NCBI GenBank assembly: GCA_020851035.1
Contig: JADZDM010000005.1
Span: 62,001 to 126,000 of the forward strand
DNA from: Gemmatimonadaceae bacterium
GTDB taxonomy: Bacteria > Gemmatimonadota > Gemmatimonadetes > Gemmatimonadales > Gemmatimonadaceae
DNA: 64,000 nt
Direction of reading: 5' to 3'
The position numbers were made by a program, and so were the translations under genes. Shown here piece after piece: positions 1-10,142 of this stretch (its first letter is position 1; each line of letters starts with the position of its first letter). Below the pieces are notes generated by a model. The model had not been told where the DNA came from and did not search any database. It saw only the letters and a program-made list of their open reading frames with translations.

Positions 1-140
1 GCAGACGCGGACTTCTTCGCGGCAGGCGCCTTCTTGGCGGCGGCCTTCTTGGCCGGTGCCTTGGCGGCAGGGGCCTTCGCCGGAGCCTTGGCGGCAGCCT
101 TCTTGGCCGGGGCCTTGGCGGCCTTCTTGGCAGGGGGCAT
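1..140 (-). CDS. Histone H1-like Lys/Ala/Pro-rich protein (partial, N-terminal part)
   Basis: The reading frame starts at an ATG at 138-140 and runs off the window edge after 46 codons. The visible protein is almost only Lys, Ala and Pro, in KKAA, KAPA and KKAP units, as in the tails of eukaryotic H1 and bacterial HU/H1-like proteins. Such tails bind DNA non-specifically and condense the nucleoid. A purine-rich ribosome site (CGAGGA) lies 7 nt before the ATG. The upstream region at 166-182 holds a perfect hairpin, GGCGAGC-gac-GCTCGCC, which would fall in the 5' leader. No globular domain is visible in the part seen, so the rest of the protein cannot be judged. A low-complexity tail attached to another domain is possible. 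Confidence 0.75.
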   Translation of the reverse strand, partial: MPPAKKAAKAPAKKAAAKAPAKAPAAKAPAKKAAAKKAPAAKKSAS

Positions 141-299
141 CGCAGATCCTCGAGATTGAGGGAGAGGCGAGCGACGCTCGCCATGTCGTGGAGCGAGACT
201 CGCACGCTCATCCTGGCCCGCGCCGGCGACCGCCGGGCGCTGGGACCATGACGCGCGGGAAGGTACACATAGGGTCCCCGGGCGCAACAGGAGCCGTCA

Positions 300-317
300 C
301 CCCCTGCGCACAGGGGG
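300..317 (-). terminator. Hairpin directly after nfo
   Basis: CCCCCTG-cgca-CAGGGGG forms a perfect 7-bp stem 2 nt beyond the nfo stop codon. No T-run follows on the minus strand, so it may protect the mRNA end or be a weak terminator. Confidence 0.4.
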
Positions 318-319
318 AA

Positions 320-1216
320 TCACGCGTCGGTGTCGAAGGAGCGCAGGAGCGCCACCATCCGCAGATCGTACGGGTCGGCCGCCGCATCGTCCTCAGCCAT
401 CAGCTCGATCTCCTGCGGCGTCTCCAGCAGCAGCGGGATGCCACGCGTGCGCGGGTCCGCCAGCAGCCACCGGAACGCATCGAGTCCGATCTGCCCCTCG
501 CCCAGCAGCATGTGGCGGTCCTTGTTCGACGCCAGCTCGCCCTGGCTGTCGTTCAGGTGCAGGAACGTCGGCGGCTCGCCGCACGCCGCCTCGAACCGGT
601 CCAGGATCGCCGTGCAGGCCGACGGCGACGCACTGATATCGTAGCCTGACGCGAATAAATGGCAGGTGTCGAGGCCGTAGCCGGCGCGTGCACGCACGGA
701 CGCCGGCAACGCCGCCAGGATCCCCGCCACTTCCTCCACCGTGCGCCCGATCGTGTTGCCGGCACCGGCACTGTTCTCCACCAGCAGCTTCGTCGCACCG
801 TCCACCGTCTCGAGCGCGCGCGTCATCGCCGCCGCCACCCGCGCCACGCCGGCATCCCGGTCCTTGTCGGTTGCCGCACCGGGATGAAAGCACACCCCAC
901 GCACCTCCAGCGCCGTGCTGCGCTCCAGCTCCTTCGCCAGCGCGGCGGCCGCCCGCTCCCACTTCTCCGCCTCCGGCGTGGCGCAGTTCAACACGTAGCC
1001 GGCGTGCACGATCACCGCATCGCGCGCGATCCCCGCCTCGGCCAGCGCGGCATGAAACGCCTTCACCCGCTCGGGTTTCACGCCGTTCTTCTCGTTGTAG
1101 AACTTCGGCACCGCCGTGAAGACCTGCAGCGCGGTCATCCCGGCGTTGCCGGCACGGCGTGCGGCCATGGCGATCCCGCCGGCATCGATCGTGTGGGCTC
1201 CGATCAGTCTGGGCAT
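320..1216 (-). CDS. nfo: Endonuclease IV (AP endonuclease family 2)
   Basis: This 298-residue protein has the length and motifs of endonuclease IV, a cytoplasmic base-excision repair enzyme that cuts 5' of abasic sites using three metal ions in a TIM barrel. The metal-ligand motifs appear in order: LLVENSAGAGN near residue 145, YGLDTCHLFASGYD near 180, FLHLNDSQ near 218, a DRHMLLGEGQIG segment near 234, and LLLETP near 265. The ATG at 1216 is preceded by ACGGAGCAGAC, a good ribosome site. The gene lies 19 nt after the upstream lipoprotein gene on the same strand, so the two are probably co-transcribed. There is no functional link I can see between them. The family assignment is secure. Confidence 0.95.
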   Translation of the reverse strand: MPRLIGAHTIDAGGIAMAARRAGNAGMTALQVFTAVPKFYNEKNGVKPERVKAFHAALAEAGIARDAVIVHAGYVLNCATPEAEKWERAAAALAKELERSTALEVRGVCFHPGAATDKDRDAGVARVAAAMTRALETVDGATKLLVENSAGAGNTIGRTVEEVAGILAALPASVRARAGYGLDTCHLFASGYDISASPSACTAILDRFEAACGEPPTFLHLNDSQGELASNKDRHMLLGEGQIGLDAFRWLLADPRTRGIPLLLETPQEIELMAEDDAAADPYDLRMVALLRSFDTDA

Positions 1217-1235
1217 GTCTGCTCCGTCAAGAGGT

Positions 1236-2063
1236 TCAGCGCGATACGATCCGTGCCCGCCGCAGCAGAAAGGCGCTGCCCGATGCGGACGTCTCCGTCC
1301 ACCCGACCCACAGCTCCCCTCCCGACAGCCGCACCACCTGCGGTGCCGAGGCCGACTGCGAACTGGTGCTCACGGGAATCAGCCGCGCTGTCTGCTCGAA
1401 CAGGTGGCCCGACGTCAGCGACACGCTCATCGCGATCCGGCCATGTTCACTGTTGGGATCCTCGTAGGCGAGTGCAATCGTGTCACCGCGGCTCGCGAGT
1501 GCCACCCGCACCGGCCGATCGCCGTACACTACCGCCAGCGGGGGCTCGAACCGGCTCGCCCGCGGGTCCATCAGGTGCGCATAGAACAGCCCCGGCCCCT
1601 CCGGCGCCACCATGAAGTACGACACGTGCACGTAGCCGTTCGCGCTGTCGACGGTGATCGCCGGCGCCGGGCGCGCGCACCCGAGCAGTGCCCGGTCGAG
1701 CGAGTCGACGACCAGCGACCGCACCAGCCGCCCCGCCGAGTCGCGCTGGCCCGCGTGCAGCAGCGCGCTGCTGTCGGCCCGCACCTGCCACCAGCTCGAC
1801 CAGGTGGTGCCCCGGACCGGCGGCGCCACCACCACTGACGCGGCGCAGACCCCGCCGTCCAGCGACGCCGGCCGCGACGCCGCCGCCACCGGGACCGCCA
1901 CGACCTCGGGAACCCGGCCGGGCAGCCAGCGCGCCTCGTACAGCACCGTGCTGTCGGGCGCTGACGCCACGGGGGCAGGCGACTGCCACTCCACCGGGGG
2001 GGCATCCCACGAACAACCGGCCACCATGGCCAGCACCATCAGGGTCAACACGCGACACGGCAT
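1236..2063 (-). CDS. Predicted lipoprotein of unknown function
   Basis: The 275-residue product begins with a short basic n-region, a hydrophobic stretch (LTLMVLAMV) and a lipobox AGC at about residues 15-17, so it should be exported and lipidated. After the Cys the chain is rich in Ala, Val, Pro and Ser, and has recurring short segments such as WSSWWQVRADSS, GYVHVSYFMV and GRIAMSVSL. These look like beta-propeller or other beta-rich blades, but I do not recognise a family. It is probably the first gene of a two-gene unit with nfo. The start at 2063 was chosen because it gives a complete lipoprotein signal peptide. Confidence 0.7.
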   Translation of the reverse strand: MPCRVLTLMVLAMVAGCSWDAPPVEWQSPAPVASAPDSTVLYEARWLPGRVPEVVAVPVAAASRPASLDGGVCAASVVVAPPVRGTTWSSWWQVRADSSALLHAGQRDSAGRLVRSLVVDSLDRALLGCARPAPAITVDSANGYVHVSYFMVAPEGPGLFYAHLMDPRASRFEPPLAVVYGDRPVRVALASRGDTIALAYEDPNSEHGRIAMSVSLTSGHLFEQTARLIPVSTSSQSASAPQVVRLSGGELWVGWTETSASGSAFLLRRARIVSR

Positions 2064-2210
2064 GCGCGCAATCTACGCCCTCCGCGTCCCGGCCCCGACT
2101 CGTGCCGCACGGCACGCGCACGCCCCGTCCACCCGCGGTGGCCGGCGCTAGGTTTGGTGCACTGGCGGTGCCTGCCCCGCGTGGCCCAGGGTCCATTCAC
2201 TCCGAACATC

Positions 2211-3865
<1,655 letters not shown>

Positions 3866-3869
<4 letters not shown>

Positions 3870-4816
3870 GCGGCACCACCGGAAGTGGTGAACCGCTCTT
3901 CGTCCACTACTTCACGCTCGATGTCTTCACCGGCCAGCGGTTCGGCGGCAACCCGCTGGCGGTGATCCTCGACGCGCGTGGCCTGACCAGCGACGAGATG
4001 CTGCAGGTCACGCGTGAGTTCAACTACTCCGAGTCCACCTTCGTGCTGCCGGCAGAGACCGACGGCACCACGAAGCGCGTGCGGATCTTCACGCCCGGCG
4101 GCGAGGTGCCCTTCGCGGGCCATCCCACCGTCGGCACGGCGATCGCGCTGGTGTTCTCGGGCGACGCGCCGCTCCCGGCTGACGGTCGCGGGACGCTCCA
4201 GGTGGTGCTGGGCGAGAACGTGGGGCCGGTGCCGGTCACCGTGCGCGTCCCCGACGGCGTCCCGGACTGGGCACAGCTCTCAGTGGCGATGATGCCGCGG
4301 GAGCAGCCGCCGCTCGACCGCGCCCGCGTCGCGTCGGTGCTGCAGCTCGACGTCGACGACCTCCTGCCGGGCGACACGCACCAGCCGCGCGTGACGTCGT
4401 GCGGGCTGCCGTTCCTGATGGTGCCGCTGGTCTCGCGCGACGCGGTGTCACGCGCGCGCATCCACGCCGAGCGCTTCGCCGCACACTTCCACGGCACCGA
4501 CGCGAAGATGATCATGGTCTTCGCCGCGATCGACGACGTGCCTGGCACCGACCTCCACTGTCGCGTCTTCTGCCCCGACGACGGCGTCCCCGAGGACCCC
4601 GCCACCGGCAGCGCCACCGCCGCCCTCGGCGGCTTCCTCGCCGCCCGCACCCCGCGCACCGGCACCCTCCGCTGGACCACGCAACAGGGCGTCGAGATGG
4701 GCCGCCCGTCGCAGCTCGAGATCGAGGTCGACAAGTCCCCCGACGGCACCATCACCGCCGTCCGCGTCGCCGGCCGCGCCGTCCTCGTCTCCGAAGGCCG
4801 TCTGCGCGTCCGCTGA
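3866..4816 (+). CDS. PhzF-family isomerase/epimerase-like protein
   Basis: This 316-residue protein carries the PhzF signatures: an N-terminal DVFTGQRFGGNPLAV, then FNYSESTFVLP with the conserved catalytic-type Glu, TPGGEVPFAGHPTVG, and a C-terminal DPATGSATAALGGF. Family members have two diaminopimelate-epimerase-like domains and act as isomerases, but most are of unknown substrate. A phenazine role is unlikely because no other phz gene is present. The ATG at 3866 overlaps the pruA stop by 4 nt, so the enzyme may act on a proline-related or other amino-acid-derived compound, which is an inference from position only. The gene ends exactly where a long inverted repeat begins. Confidence 0.88.
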
Positions 4817-5121
4817 GTTCTACATGCCGTCGGGAACAGCATGACGCAAAGGCGCGAAGGAACGCGAAGGACGCAAAGAGCACTGCACCGAGGCGTGGTG
4901 GCGTGCGCTCGATGGGCACCAGAATTCTTTGGGAACCGCAACTGCAACTGCAGTGATGAGTTCAGCGCCCGCGCGCCGCGGCCGACCCATACCGCCGTTG
5001 CAGTTCCCCCAGGAATACGATGCCGCTCGAGCGCACGTTCCTCGGCGGTTATGTAGAACCCTTTGCGTCCTTCGCGCCCTTTGTGCCTTTGCGTCATGCT
5101 GTTCCCGACAGCATGTAGAAC
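4817..5121 (+). repeat. Long nested inverted repeat A between convergent genes
   Basis: The element fills the whole gap between two convergent genes. The outermost arms, 4817-4853 and 5085-5121, are complementary at 36 of 37 positions. Further perfect arms are 4863-4878 with 5061-5076 (CGCGAAGGACGCAAAG) and 4902-4912 with 5027-5037. The centre pairs GGGAACcGCAAC (4931-4942) with GTTGCAGTTCCC (4997-5008). The right outer arm holds its own small hairpin, ATGCTGT-cggga-ACAGCAT. It may act as a bidirectional terminator or mRNA-end structure. CGCAAAGG-rich palindromes of this kind are seen in many bacterial genomes. There is no protein-coding content: ORFs read through it are artefacts. Confidence 0.9.
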
Positions 5122-6002
5122 TATCGCAGGTTGCGCAGATATCGCTCAGGATCAGCAAGGAAGTCCCGCGTCAGCCGCACGTGATCGGTCTCGTCCCACC
5201 GCACTTCCGCGACGGGCGCCTCGTCGAACGAATAGATCCGCGCGCCGGGGAACGAGAGCAGCAGCGGCGAGTGGGTCGCGATGATGAACTGCGCGCCATC
5301 CTCGACCAGGTCGAACATCATCGCCAGCAGTGCCAGCTGCCGCTGTGGCGAGAGTGCGGCCTCGGGCTCGTCCATCAGGTACAGCCCGCGCGGCACGAGG
5401 CGGTTCTGGAAGAAGCTCAGGAACGCCTCGCCATGCGACTTCGCATCGGGATCAGCGCCGTAGCGCCGCTCCATGTCCTGCAGGCTCGCCTTCACCGGGC
5501 CCATCGCCAGCTGCTTCGCCTTCGCGCTGCTGTCGGCGTAGTCCTGCTCCATCCGCTCCAGCGTCTCAAGGAACTCCGCCCGTTCGCGCTTGAGCAGGTG
5601 CTGGAACCCGAAGAAGTCCTCGGCCCGCAGGAAGAAGCCGCGCATGCTGCGTGTGTGCCAGGTCAGCGTCAGCGCCTTCGCCAGGAACTGCTGCTCGTGC
5701 AGCGTCGGGTCGTCCATCGCGCGTCCTGCTGCGCCGGCCGACGGCAGCGCCGCGGCGATCGCGATCGCCTCCAGCAGCGTGGACTTGCCCGACCCGTTCT
5801 CGCCCACGAAGCAGGTCACCGGCGTGTCGAAGTCCAGCCTGTCGAGCGAGGCGATCGTGGGCACCGTGAACGGGAACCGCGGCTGGCGCGCCGCCCACTC
5901 CGGCATCCGGAATCGCATGCTGAGGAGCTGCGAGCGCGCAGCGTCGCGCGCCTCGGACACCGGCGTCGCGGTCGTCCGCCTCCGTGGTGCCCGCGGCGGC
6001 AT
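5121..6002 (-). CDS. Stand-alone AAA/ABC-type ATPase (predicted ATPase, AAA_21/AAA_23-like)
   Basis: The 293-residue protein is a soluble single-domain ATPase of the type related to SMC/RecF/OLD heads. It has Walker A GENGSGKST near residue 70, a short insertion with coiled-coil character (about 125-175), a signature-like region, Walker B GLYLMDEPEAAL near 215, and an H-loop ATHSPLLL near 245. No transmembrane segment or fused nuclease (TOPRIM) is visible, so it is not a typical OLD nuclease or transporter. The cellular role is unknown; relatives are often annotated only as AAA family ATPase. The gene is flanked by palindromic elements on both sides. A shorter start at MRFRMPEW, 27 codons in, is possible. 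Confidence 0.85.
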   Translation of the reverse strand: MPPRAPRRRTTATPVSEARDAARSQLLSMRFRMPEWAARQPRFPFTVPTIASLDRLDFDTPVTCFVGENGSGKSTLLEAIAIAAALPSAGAAGRAMDDPTLHEQQFLAKALTLTWHTRSMRGFFLRAEDFFGFQHLLKRERAEFLETLERMEQDYADSSAKAKQLAMGPVKASLQDMERRYGADPDAKSHGEAFLSFFQNRLVPRGLYLMDEPEAALSPQRQLALLAMMFDLVEDGAQFIIATHSPLLLSFPGARIYSFDEAPVAEVRWDETDHVRLTRDFLADPERYLRNLR

Positions 6003-6081
6003 CGACCTACTTCCGCCCGTTCACAGTCCCGCCTGATCGGTGTGTCATGCTGGCAAAATACACCGTGGAAGTCCGTCAACA

Positions 6082-6298
6082 GGGTTCACGCGGAGAGCGC
6101 GGAGGCGGCGGAGGGACGCGGAGAGGTATACCCCGGACGCAGCCTTCTACACGGTTCACGTGGAAAATGCTGAAGGAACTGCGCACGCGCTCTCGCAGTT
6201 CCTCCAGCATTTCTTCACCACCAACAGCGTGGATGGTTGCCGACGTGTGGTGCCCTCTCCGCGTCCCTCCGCTCCCTCCGCTCCCTCCGCGTGAACCC
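6082..6298 (+). repeat. Nested inverted repeat B (TTCACGCGGA type)
   Basis: The gap 6003-6334 is mostly this element. The outer ends GGGTTCACGCGGA and TCCGCGTGAACCC are exact complements, with GGAGGG-type repeats inside. The inner hairpin pairs 6165-6183 with 6194-6212 at 18 of 19 positions, and both arms contain GGAACTGCG. It lies between two minus-strand genes, downstream of the barrel gene and upstream of the ATPase gene. The outer arm differs in sequence from element A, while the inner core is related. Confidence 0.88.
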
Positions 6299-6334
6299 TC
6301 GATCTTCCAACGCAGAGAAGTCCCGGAGTAGCGG

Positions 6335-8986
6335 TCAGAACCGCGCCCCGAGCGAGATGTCCGTCCGCCACCCCTTCCGCGGATAGATGCCACGCGAGAA
6401 GTCCGTGCGGATCAAGCCGTCCACCCACGAGCTCCCGATGCCCACGCCGGACATCGGACGCCCCGGCTTCGAGAAGTCCCCGCGACGCCCCGCCCAGCCC
6501 AGGTCCAGGAACAGCGCCTGCTTCTGCGCACTGCTGCCATAGCCGATCTCCGTGCGCGACAGCCAGTACGTGTCGCCCACCCGCGTCCCGGCCACCTGGC
6601 CACGCACCGTGCGCAACCCGCCCATGTAGAACTGGCGCTGCACCGGCACACTGTCGGTGGCCATGCCGCCACTCATCGTCTGCCCGAACGACACCTTCCC
6701 GAACAGCGGACGCGTCACCGTGATCTCGCCAAGCCCGCGCGCGTACGAGAAGTCACCGCCGGCCGCCTCGGCGCGCAGGTCCGTCACCACCTGCCACGAC
6801 CGCGGGTCCAGCCCACGGCTCGACTGCCACTGCACCGCGCCGCCCCCCACCATGCCCTTCTGTGCCACGATGTTCGGCAGCATGGTCCGGTTCTTCGAGA
6901 AGGCGTTCGCGAGGTTGAAGTCCCACGCCTTGTCCGCCGGGTCGTGCCGCTCGCCGAACGCGCGCCACACCAGCGATCCCGTGGCGCGCGTGCGCGTCCA
7001 CGTCGCCTCGGCACCCAGCGCGCGATAGTAGAAGCCCTCGTCGCGACCGTAGAGCAGCGATGCCATCGACGAGCCGAGCGAGAGCGGGTTGCCGAAGTCA
7101 TTGGCGAAGTTCAGCCGACGGAACACGGCGCCCTGCAACGTCGTGCGGCCGTTGCTGCGCGCCAGGCGCACTTCGGCGTTCGGCTGCCAGTCGCCCAGGC
7201 CGAGGCGCGCCACACCAGACGCGGTGTACCCCGCGCCCAGCGGCCACGTGACCTCGGTGCCCAGCGACAGCCCCTCCACGCGATTGTACCGCTGCTGCCG
7301 CAGCGACCAGTCGAACTGCAGCGGCTGCGGCCCGAACGCCGGCTGCAGCCCCAGTCCCAGCGCGCTGGCCAGCGCCTCGGCATCGCGCTGCGAGAACGCC
7401 TCCTCGTTGGCGTCGTACGGCGACTCGGGCAGCTCCTTCGAGTTCGCCAGTACCGTGGAGTCGCACGGCACCTTCACGCCGTAGCGCAGCGCCCCCTCGT
7501 AGCGCGTCTCAGTGCGCGTGTAGTAGCCGCCACTGGCCGCGCACTCCGCATCCCGCACCTTCCGGCGCGCGGTGCGGTCCGCCACCCGGTACAACGAGTC
7601 GCCAAAGCGGCGCGTGCGGCGTGCGTCGCGGGTCGAGTCGGTCTCCAGCGGCACGGTCCGGCCGGCAGCACGGATCAGCGAGTCGCGCACCGCATACCGC
7701 TCGCGCTGCGCCGCCGTGCGCAGCTCCTCGCGCCAGGCGCGGTACAGCGAGTCGCCCACGAAGCGCGTGCGCACCGCCAGCGCGCTGGTGTCCGCCACCA
7801 GCGCCGGCTGCAGCCCAGCCACCTTCAACAGCGAGTCGGTGATCGCGCGCCGGCGCTGGCGCGGGATGCGCGTCGTGTCGACGAGCTCATCGTCGACATC
7901 CTCGCAGTCCGGCGCACAGACCCGCATCGTGGTGCTGGTGCGGCGCGAACTGGCCAGCGAGGGCATTGGTGGCAGCGGCGTGGTCACGTCCACGTCGTTG
8001 TAGGTGTAGCTCTCCTCCACGCGCAGCGGAATGCGCATGAACATCACGTCGGTGCCCCCTTCGGCGCGGTTCACGCGCGGCAGCCAGAACGTGTTGTCGT
8101 ACAGCGCATACTCCACCGTCACGAGGTTGATGTCGAAGCGCATCGGGTTCATGATGCCGCGCACCAGCGCCGGCGGCACGTCCTCCTTCGCCTCCTTCAC
8201 CCGCGCAGCGCCCCCCGGCGTCGTGTCGCGCTGCGCCTCCTCGAGATCCCGCTTCGCCTCTTCCATCGCGAGGTTCCAGATCTCCAGCGGTGCCGACAGC
8301 CGGTACGCTGCACGCACCAGCGAGCCGCTGCGCTGGTCGAACCAGAAGCTGCCCACGAACGCGCGCCACTCGGGCCGGCGCGAGATCACCTTCAACTCCC
8401 GCAGCGTGATCCCCTCGCCACTCGGCAGCCGGATGCGGATCGAGTCACCGATCTGGTAGCGGTAGTACGCCTCGCTGCCGGTCGCGAGCGGGTGGATGAA
8501 GCCCTCGGTCTCATCCACGTCGCTCCGCACCATCGCCTGGTCGGCCGCCGGCATCCAGAGCTGCTCGCGCCCCGGGAAGTACGGCACCGGGATCAGCGAC
8601 GACGCCACGCCGCTCACCTGCACGTTCTTCGCCATCGGCACGGTGGTGCGCGCGGCCAGTGGCTCGATCCACATGCCCTGCCCACGCCGCCACTTCACGT
8701 TCGCCACGTTCTCGGAGCGGAACAGCAGCCGGTTCCGGGTCAGCACCGACGTGCCCATGTTCACGGTGATCCGTGACTGGGTCCGGGCGTCGTACCCGCG
8801 CAGGGCCGAGTCCTGCGCCACACGGGCACGGCGGGCGAGCAGCAGCAGCGACCGGGTCGCGCTGTCGGGGAAGGCGCTGGCCAGCAAGGCAGCCGTGACC
8901 GGCCGGCGGCGCTGCGGCTCGGCATCGGCCGGCGTTGGGGCCGGAACCGGCTGCTGCAGGAGGAGAAGGAACGCAGGAACGAGCAT
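6335..8986 (-). CDS. DUF5686-like outer-membrane protein with BamA/Omp85-type barrel
   Basis: The 883-residue product begins with a hydrophobic leader (MLVPAFLLLLQQ), so it is exported. Residues about 80-340 resemble the DUF5686 region of Bacteroidota surface proteins: EGFIHPLATGSEAYYRYQ, then FWFDQRSGSLVRAAYRL, and FWLPRVNRAEGG. A charged Arg-rich repeat segment follows (about 350-500, repeated RRxGDSLYR units). The C-terminal third is a beta-barrel with the Omp85 hallmark GGLRTVRGQ near 770 and a terminal aromatic residue (LGARF). This suggests an outer-membrane insertion or secretion role, but the function is unproven. The start at 8986 is preferred over 9052 because it places the signal sequence at the N-terminus. 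Confidence 0.75.
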   Translation of the reverse strand: MLVPAFLLLLQQPVPAPTPADAEPQRRRPVTAALLASAFPDSATRSLLLLARRARVAQDSALRGYDARTQSRITVNMGTSVLTRNRLLFRSENVANVKWRRGQGMWIEPLAARTTVPMAKNVQVSGVASSLIPVPYFPGREQLWMPAADQAMVRSDVDETEGFIHPLATGSEAYYRYQIGDSIRIRLPSGEGITLRELKVISRRPEWRAFVGSFWFDQRSGSLVRAAYRLSAPLEIWNLAMEEAKRDLEEAQRDTTPGGAARVKEAKEDVPPALVRGIMNPMRFDINLVTVEYALYDNTFWLPRVNRAEGGTDVMFMRIPLRVEESYTYNDVDVTTPLPPMPSLASSRRTSTTMRVCAPDCEDVDDELVDTTRIPRQRRRAITDSLLKVAGLQPALVADTSALAVRTRFVGDSLYRAWREELRTAAQRERYAVRDSLIRAAGRTVPLETDSTRDARRTRRFGDSLYRVADRTARRKVRDAECAASGGYYTRTETRYEGALRYGVKVPCDSTVLANSKELPESPYDANEEAFSQRDAEALASALGLGLQPAFGPQPLQFDWSLRQQRYNRVEGLSLGTEVTWPLGAGYTASGVARLGLGDWQPNAEVRLARSNGRTTLQGAVFRRLNFANDFGNPLSLGSSMASLLYGRDEGFYYRALGAEATWTRTRATGSLVWRAFGERHDPADKAWDFNLANAFSKNRTMLPNIVAQKGMVGGGAVQWQSSRGLDPRSWQVVTDLRAEAAGGDFSYARGLGEITVTRPLFGKVSFGQTMSGGMATDSVPVQRQFYMGGLRTVRGQVAGTRVGDTYWLSRTEIGYGSSAQKQALFLDLGWAGRRGDFSKPGRPMSGVGIGSSWVDGLIRTDFSRGIYPRKGWRTDISLGARF

Positions 8987-9154
8987 GGGACCCCGGAGGT
9001 GTGCGGCGTGGCGACCACAGCCCGTACGACAGCCACCCGGGCCGGGTTCCATGCGTGGCCTGCAAACAGGCTGGTGCGTCCAGTGTGCGACAGGCTGCGC
9101 CGATACTCCGAGGCAGCCGAACGCTCAGTTCGCCGACCCTCGACCTGCCGCAGC

Positions 9155-10123
9155 ATGCATGAACATTCCCCTCCCGGTGCCGCTGACCGGCTCTCGCCCA
9201 ACGACCCCTCCGGGCTCCAGCGCCGCCTGACCTCCATCCTGCAGGCCTCACCGGCGCCGACCATCTGCGTCGCGCGGACGCGCGACGGGGCGGGGGACAT
9301 CATGATCGCCGGCGCCACACTGCTCGACCACCTGCGGCTCCGCGTCACGGCCTTGCAGCGGGCCGGCATGCGCCGCGGCGACATCCTCGCCACCGACTCC
9401 GTCGGCATCGGACGCGTGATCGACGCCCTCGGCGCCATCCTCGGCGGGTTCACCTATTGGCCCTGCAGCGACCATCGCCGCATCGCCGAGGGCCCGCTCG
9501 TGACCGATTCGGGTGCCGCCCTCGTCTGGCGACCGAACCCGCTGGTCGGCATCAACCTCTCCCCGGGTCTGCCCCACGAACCGCCGGCCGCCCTCCCCAT
9601 GCGGCTCTCCGTCCGGCTGCGCGACACGATGCTGCCGGCCGGCCCGCAGGTGCGGCTGCTCCTCAACGGTGCGCACGACGCCCCGCCGTTCGCCGTCAAC
9701 GCGCAGACGGTGGCGCGACTTGGCAGTACCCTGCGGAAGCGCATCGGCATCCGCCGGCAGAGCGTGCGCTACTGCGCCGCACCGGCTGAATCCGCTGCGG
9801 GCGTGCTGCTCGACCTCCTGCCGGGCATCGCGGCGCGCCAGGTCATGGTGCTGCCCGGCGAGCTCCATCCGTCGTCCACCACCATCGTGCGCGCCATCAC
9901 GCGCTACCACCCGGACTCGATGACGCTCACGCTCACCCAGGCCATTGCCCTGGCCGGCACCCCGATGGACGCCCCGACGCTCGCCGCGCTCAGCCGGACC
10001 AGCCTCCTGATCGCCGACACGCACCCGATCCCGATCGCGCTGCGCAGCCACCTCTCGTCCCTGGTGCGACGGATCGACGTGGGCTACATCCTGCCCGAGG
10101 CGGGCGACGCGTTCCTGCTCTGA
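9155..10123 (+). CDS. Degenerate ANL (AMP-dependent ligase)-like protein
   Basis: The 323-residue protein follows the layout of the large domain of acyl-CoA synthetases and adenylation domains. Residues about 45-95 (LLDHLRLRVTALQRAGMRRGD, GALGAILGGFTYWP) match the usual LARALRALGVRRGD and GVLRAGAAYVPL region. Residues about 180-235 resemble the segment after the P-loop, ending LLPGIAARQVMVLPG. RYHPDSMTLTLTQAIAL matches the next helix. The phosphate-binding loop (TSGTTGxPK), the YGPTE motif and the whole C-terminal lid are missing. It is therefore unlikely to adenylate a substrate. It may be a pseudo-enzyme or a decayed gene, though the frame is intact. It converges on the next gene with a 19-nt gap. 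Confidence 0.5.
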   Translation: MHEHSPPGAADRLSPNDPSGLQRRLTSILQASPAPTICVARTRDGAGDIMIAGATLLDHLRLRVTALQRAGMRRGDILATDSVGIGRVIDALGAILGGFTYWPCSDHRRIAEGPLVTDSGAALVWRPNPLVGINLSPGLPHEPPAALPMRLSVRLRDTMLPAGPQVRLLLNGAHDAPPFAVNAQTVARLGSTLRKRIGIRRQSVRYCAAPAESAAGVLLDLLPGIAARQVMVLPGELHPSSTTIVRAITRYHPDSMTLTLTQAIALAGTPMDAPTLAALSRTSLLIADTHPIPIALRSHLSSLVRRIDVGYILPEAGDAFLL

Positions 10124-10142
10124 GCCCGCGCCCGCCGCGCGC

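Noticed and set aside
4841-5056. Short ORFs in the palindromic elements (also 5984-6331, 18785-19270, 45250-45513)
   Set aside because: They translate CGCAAAGG or CGCGGAGG repeats into Arg/Ser-rich strings, a known source of spurious proteins.
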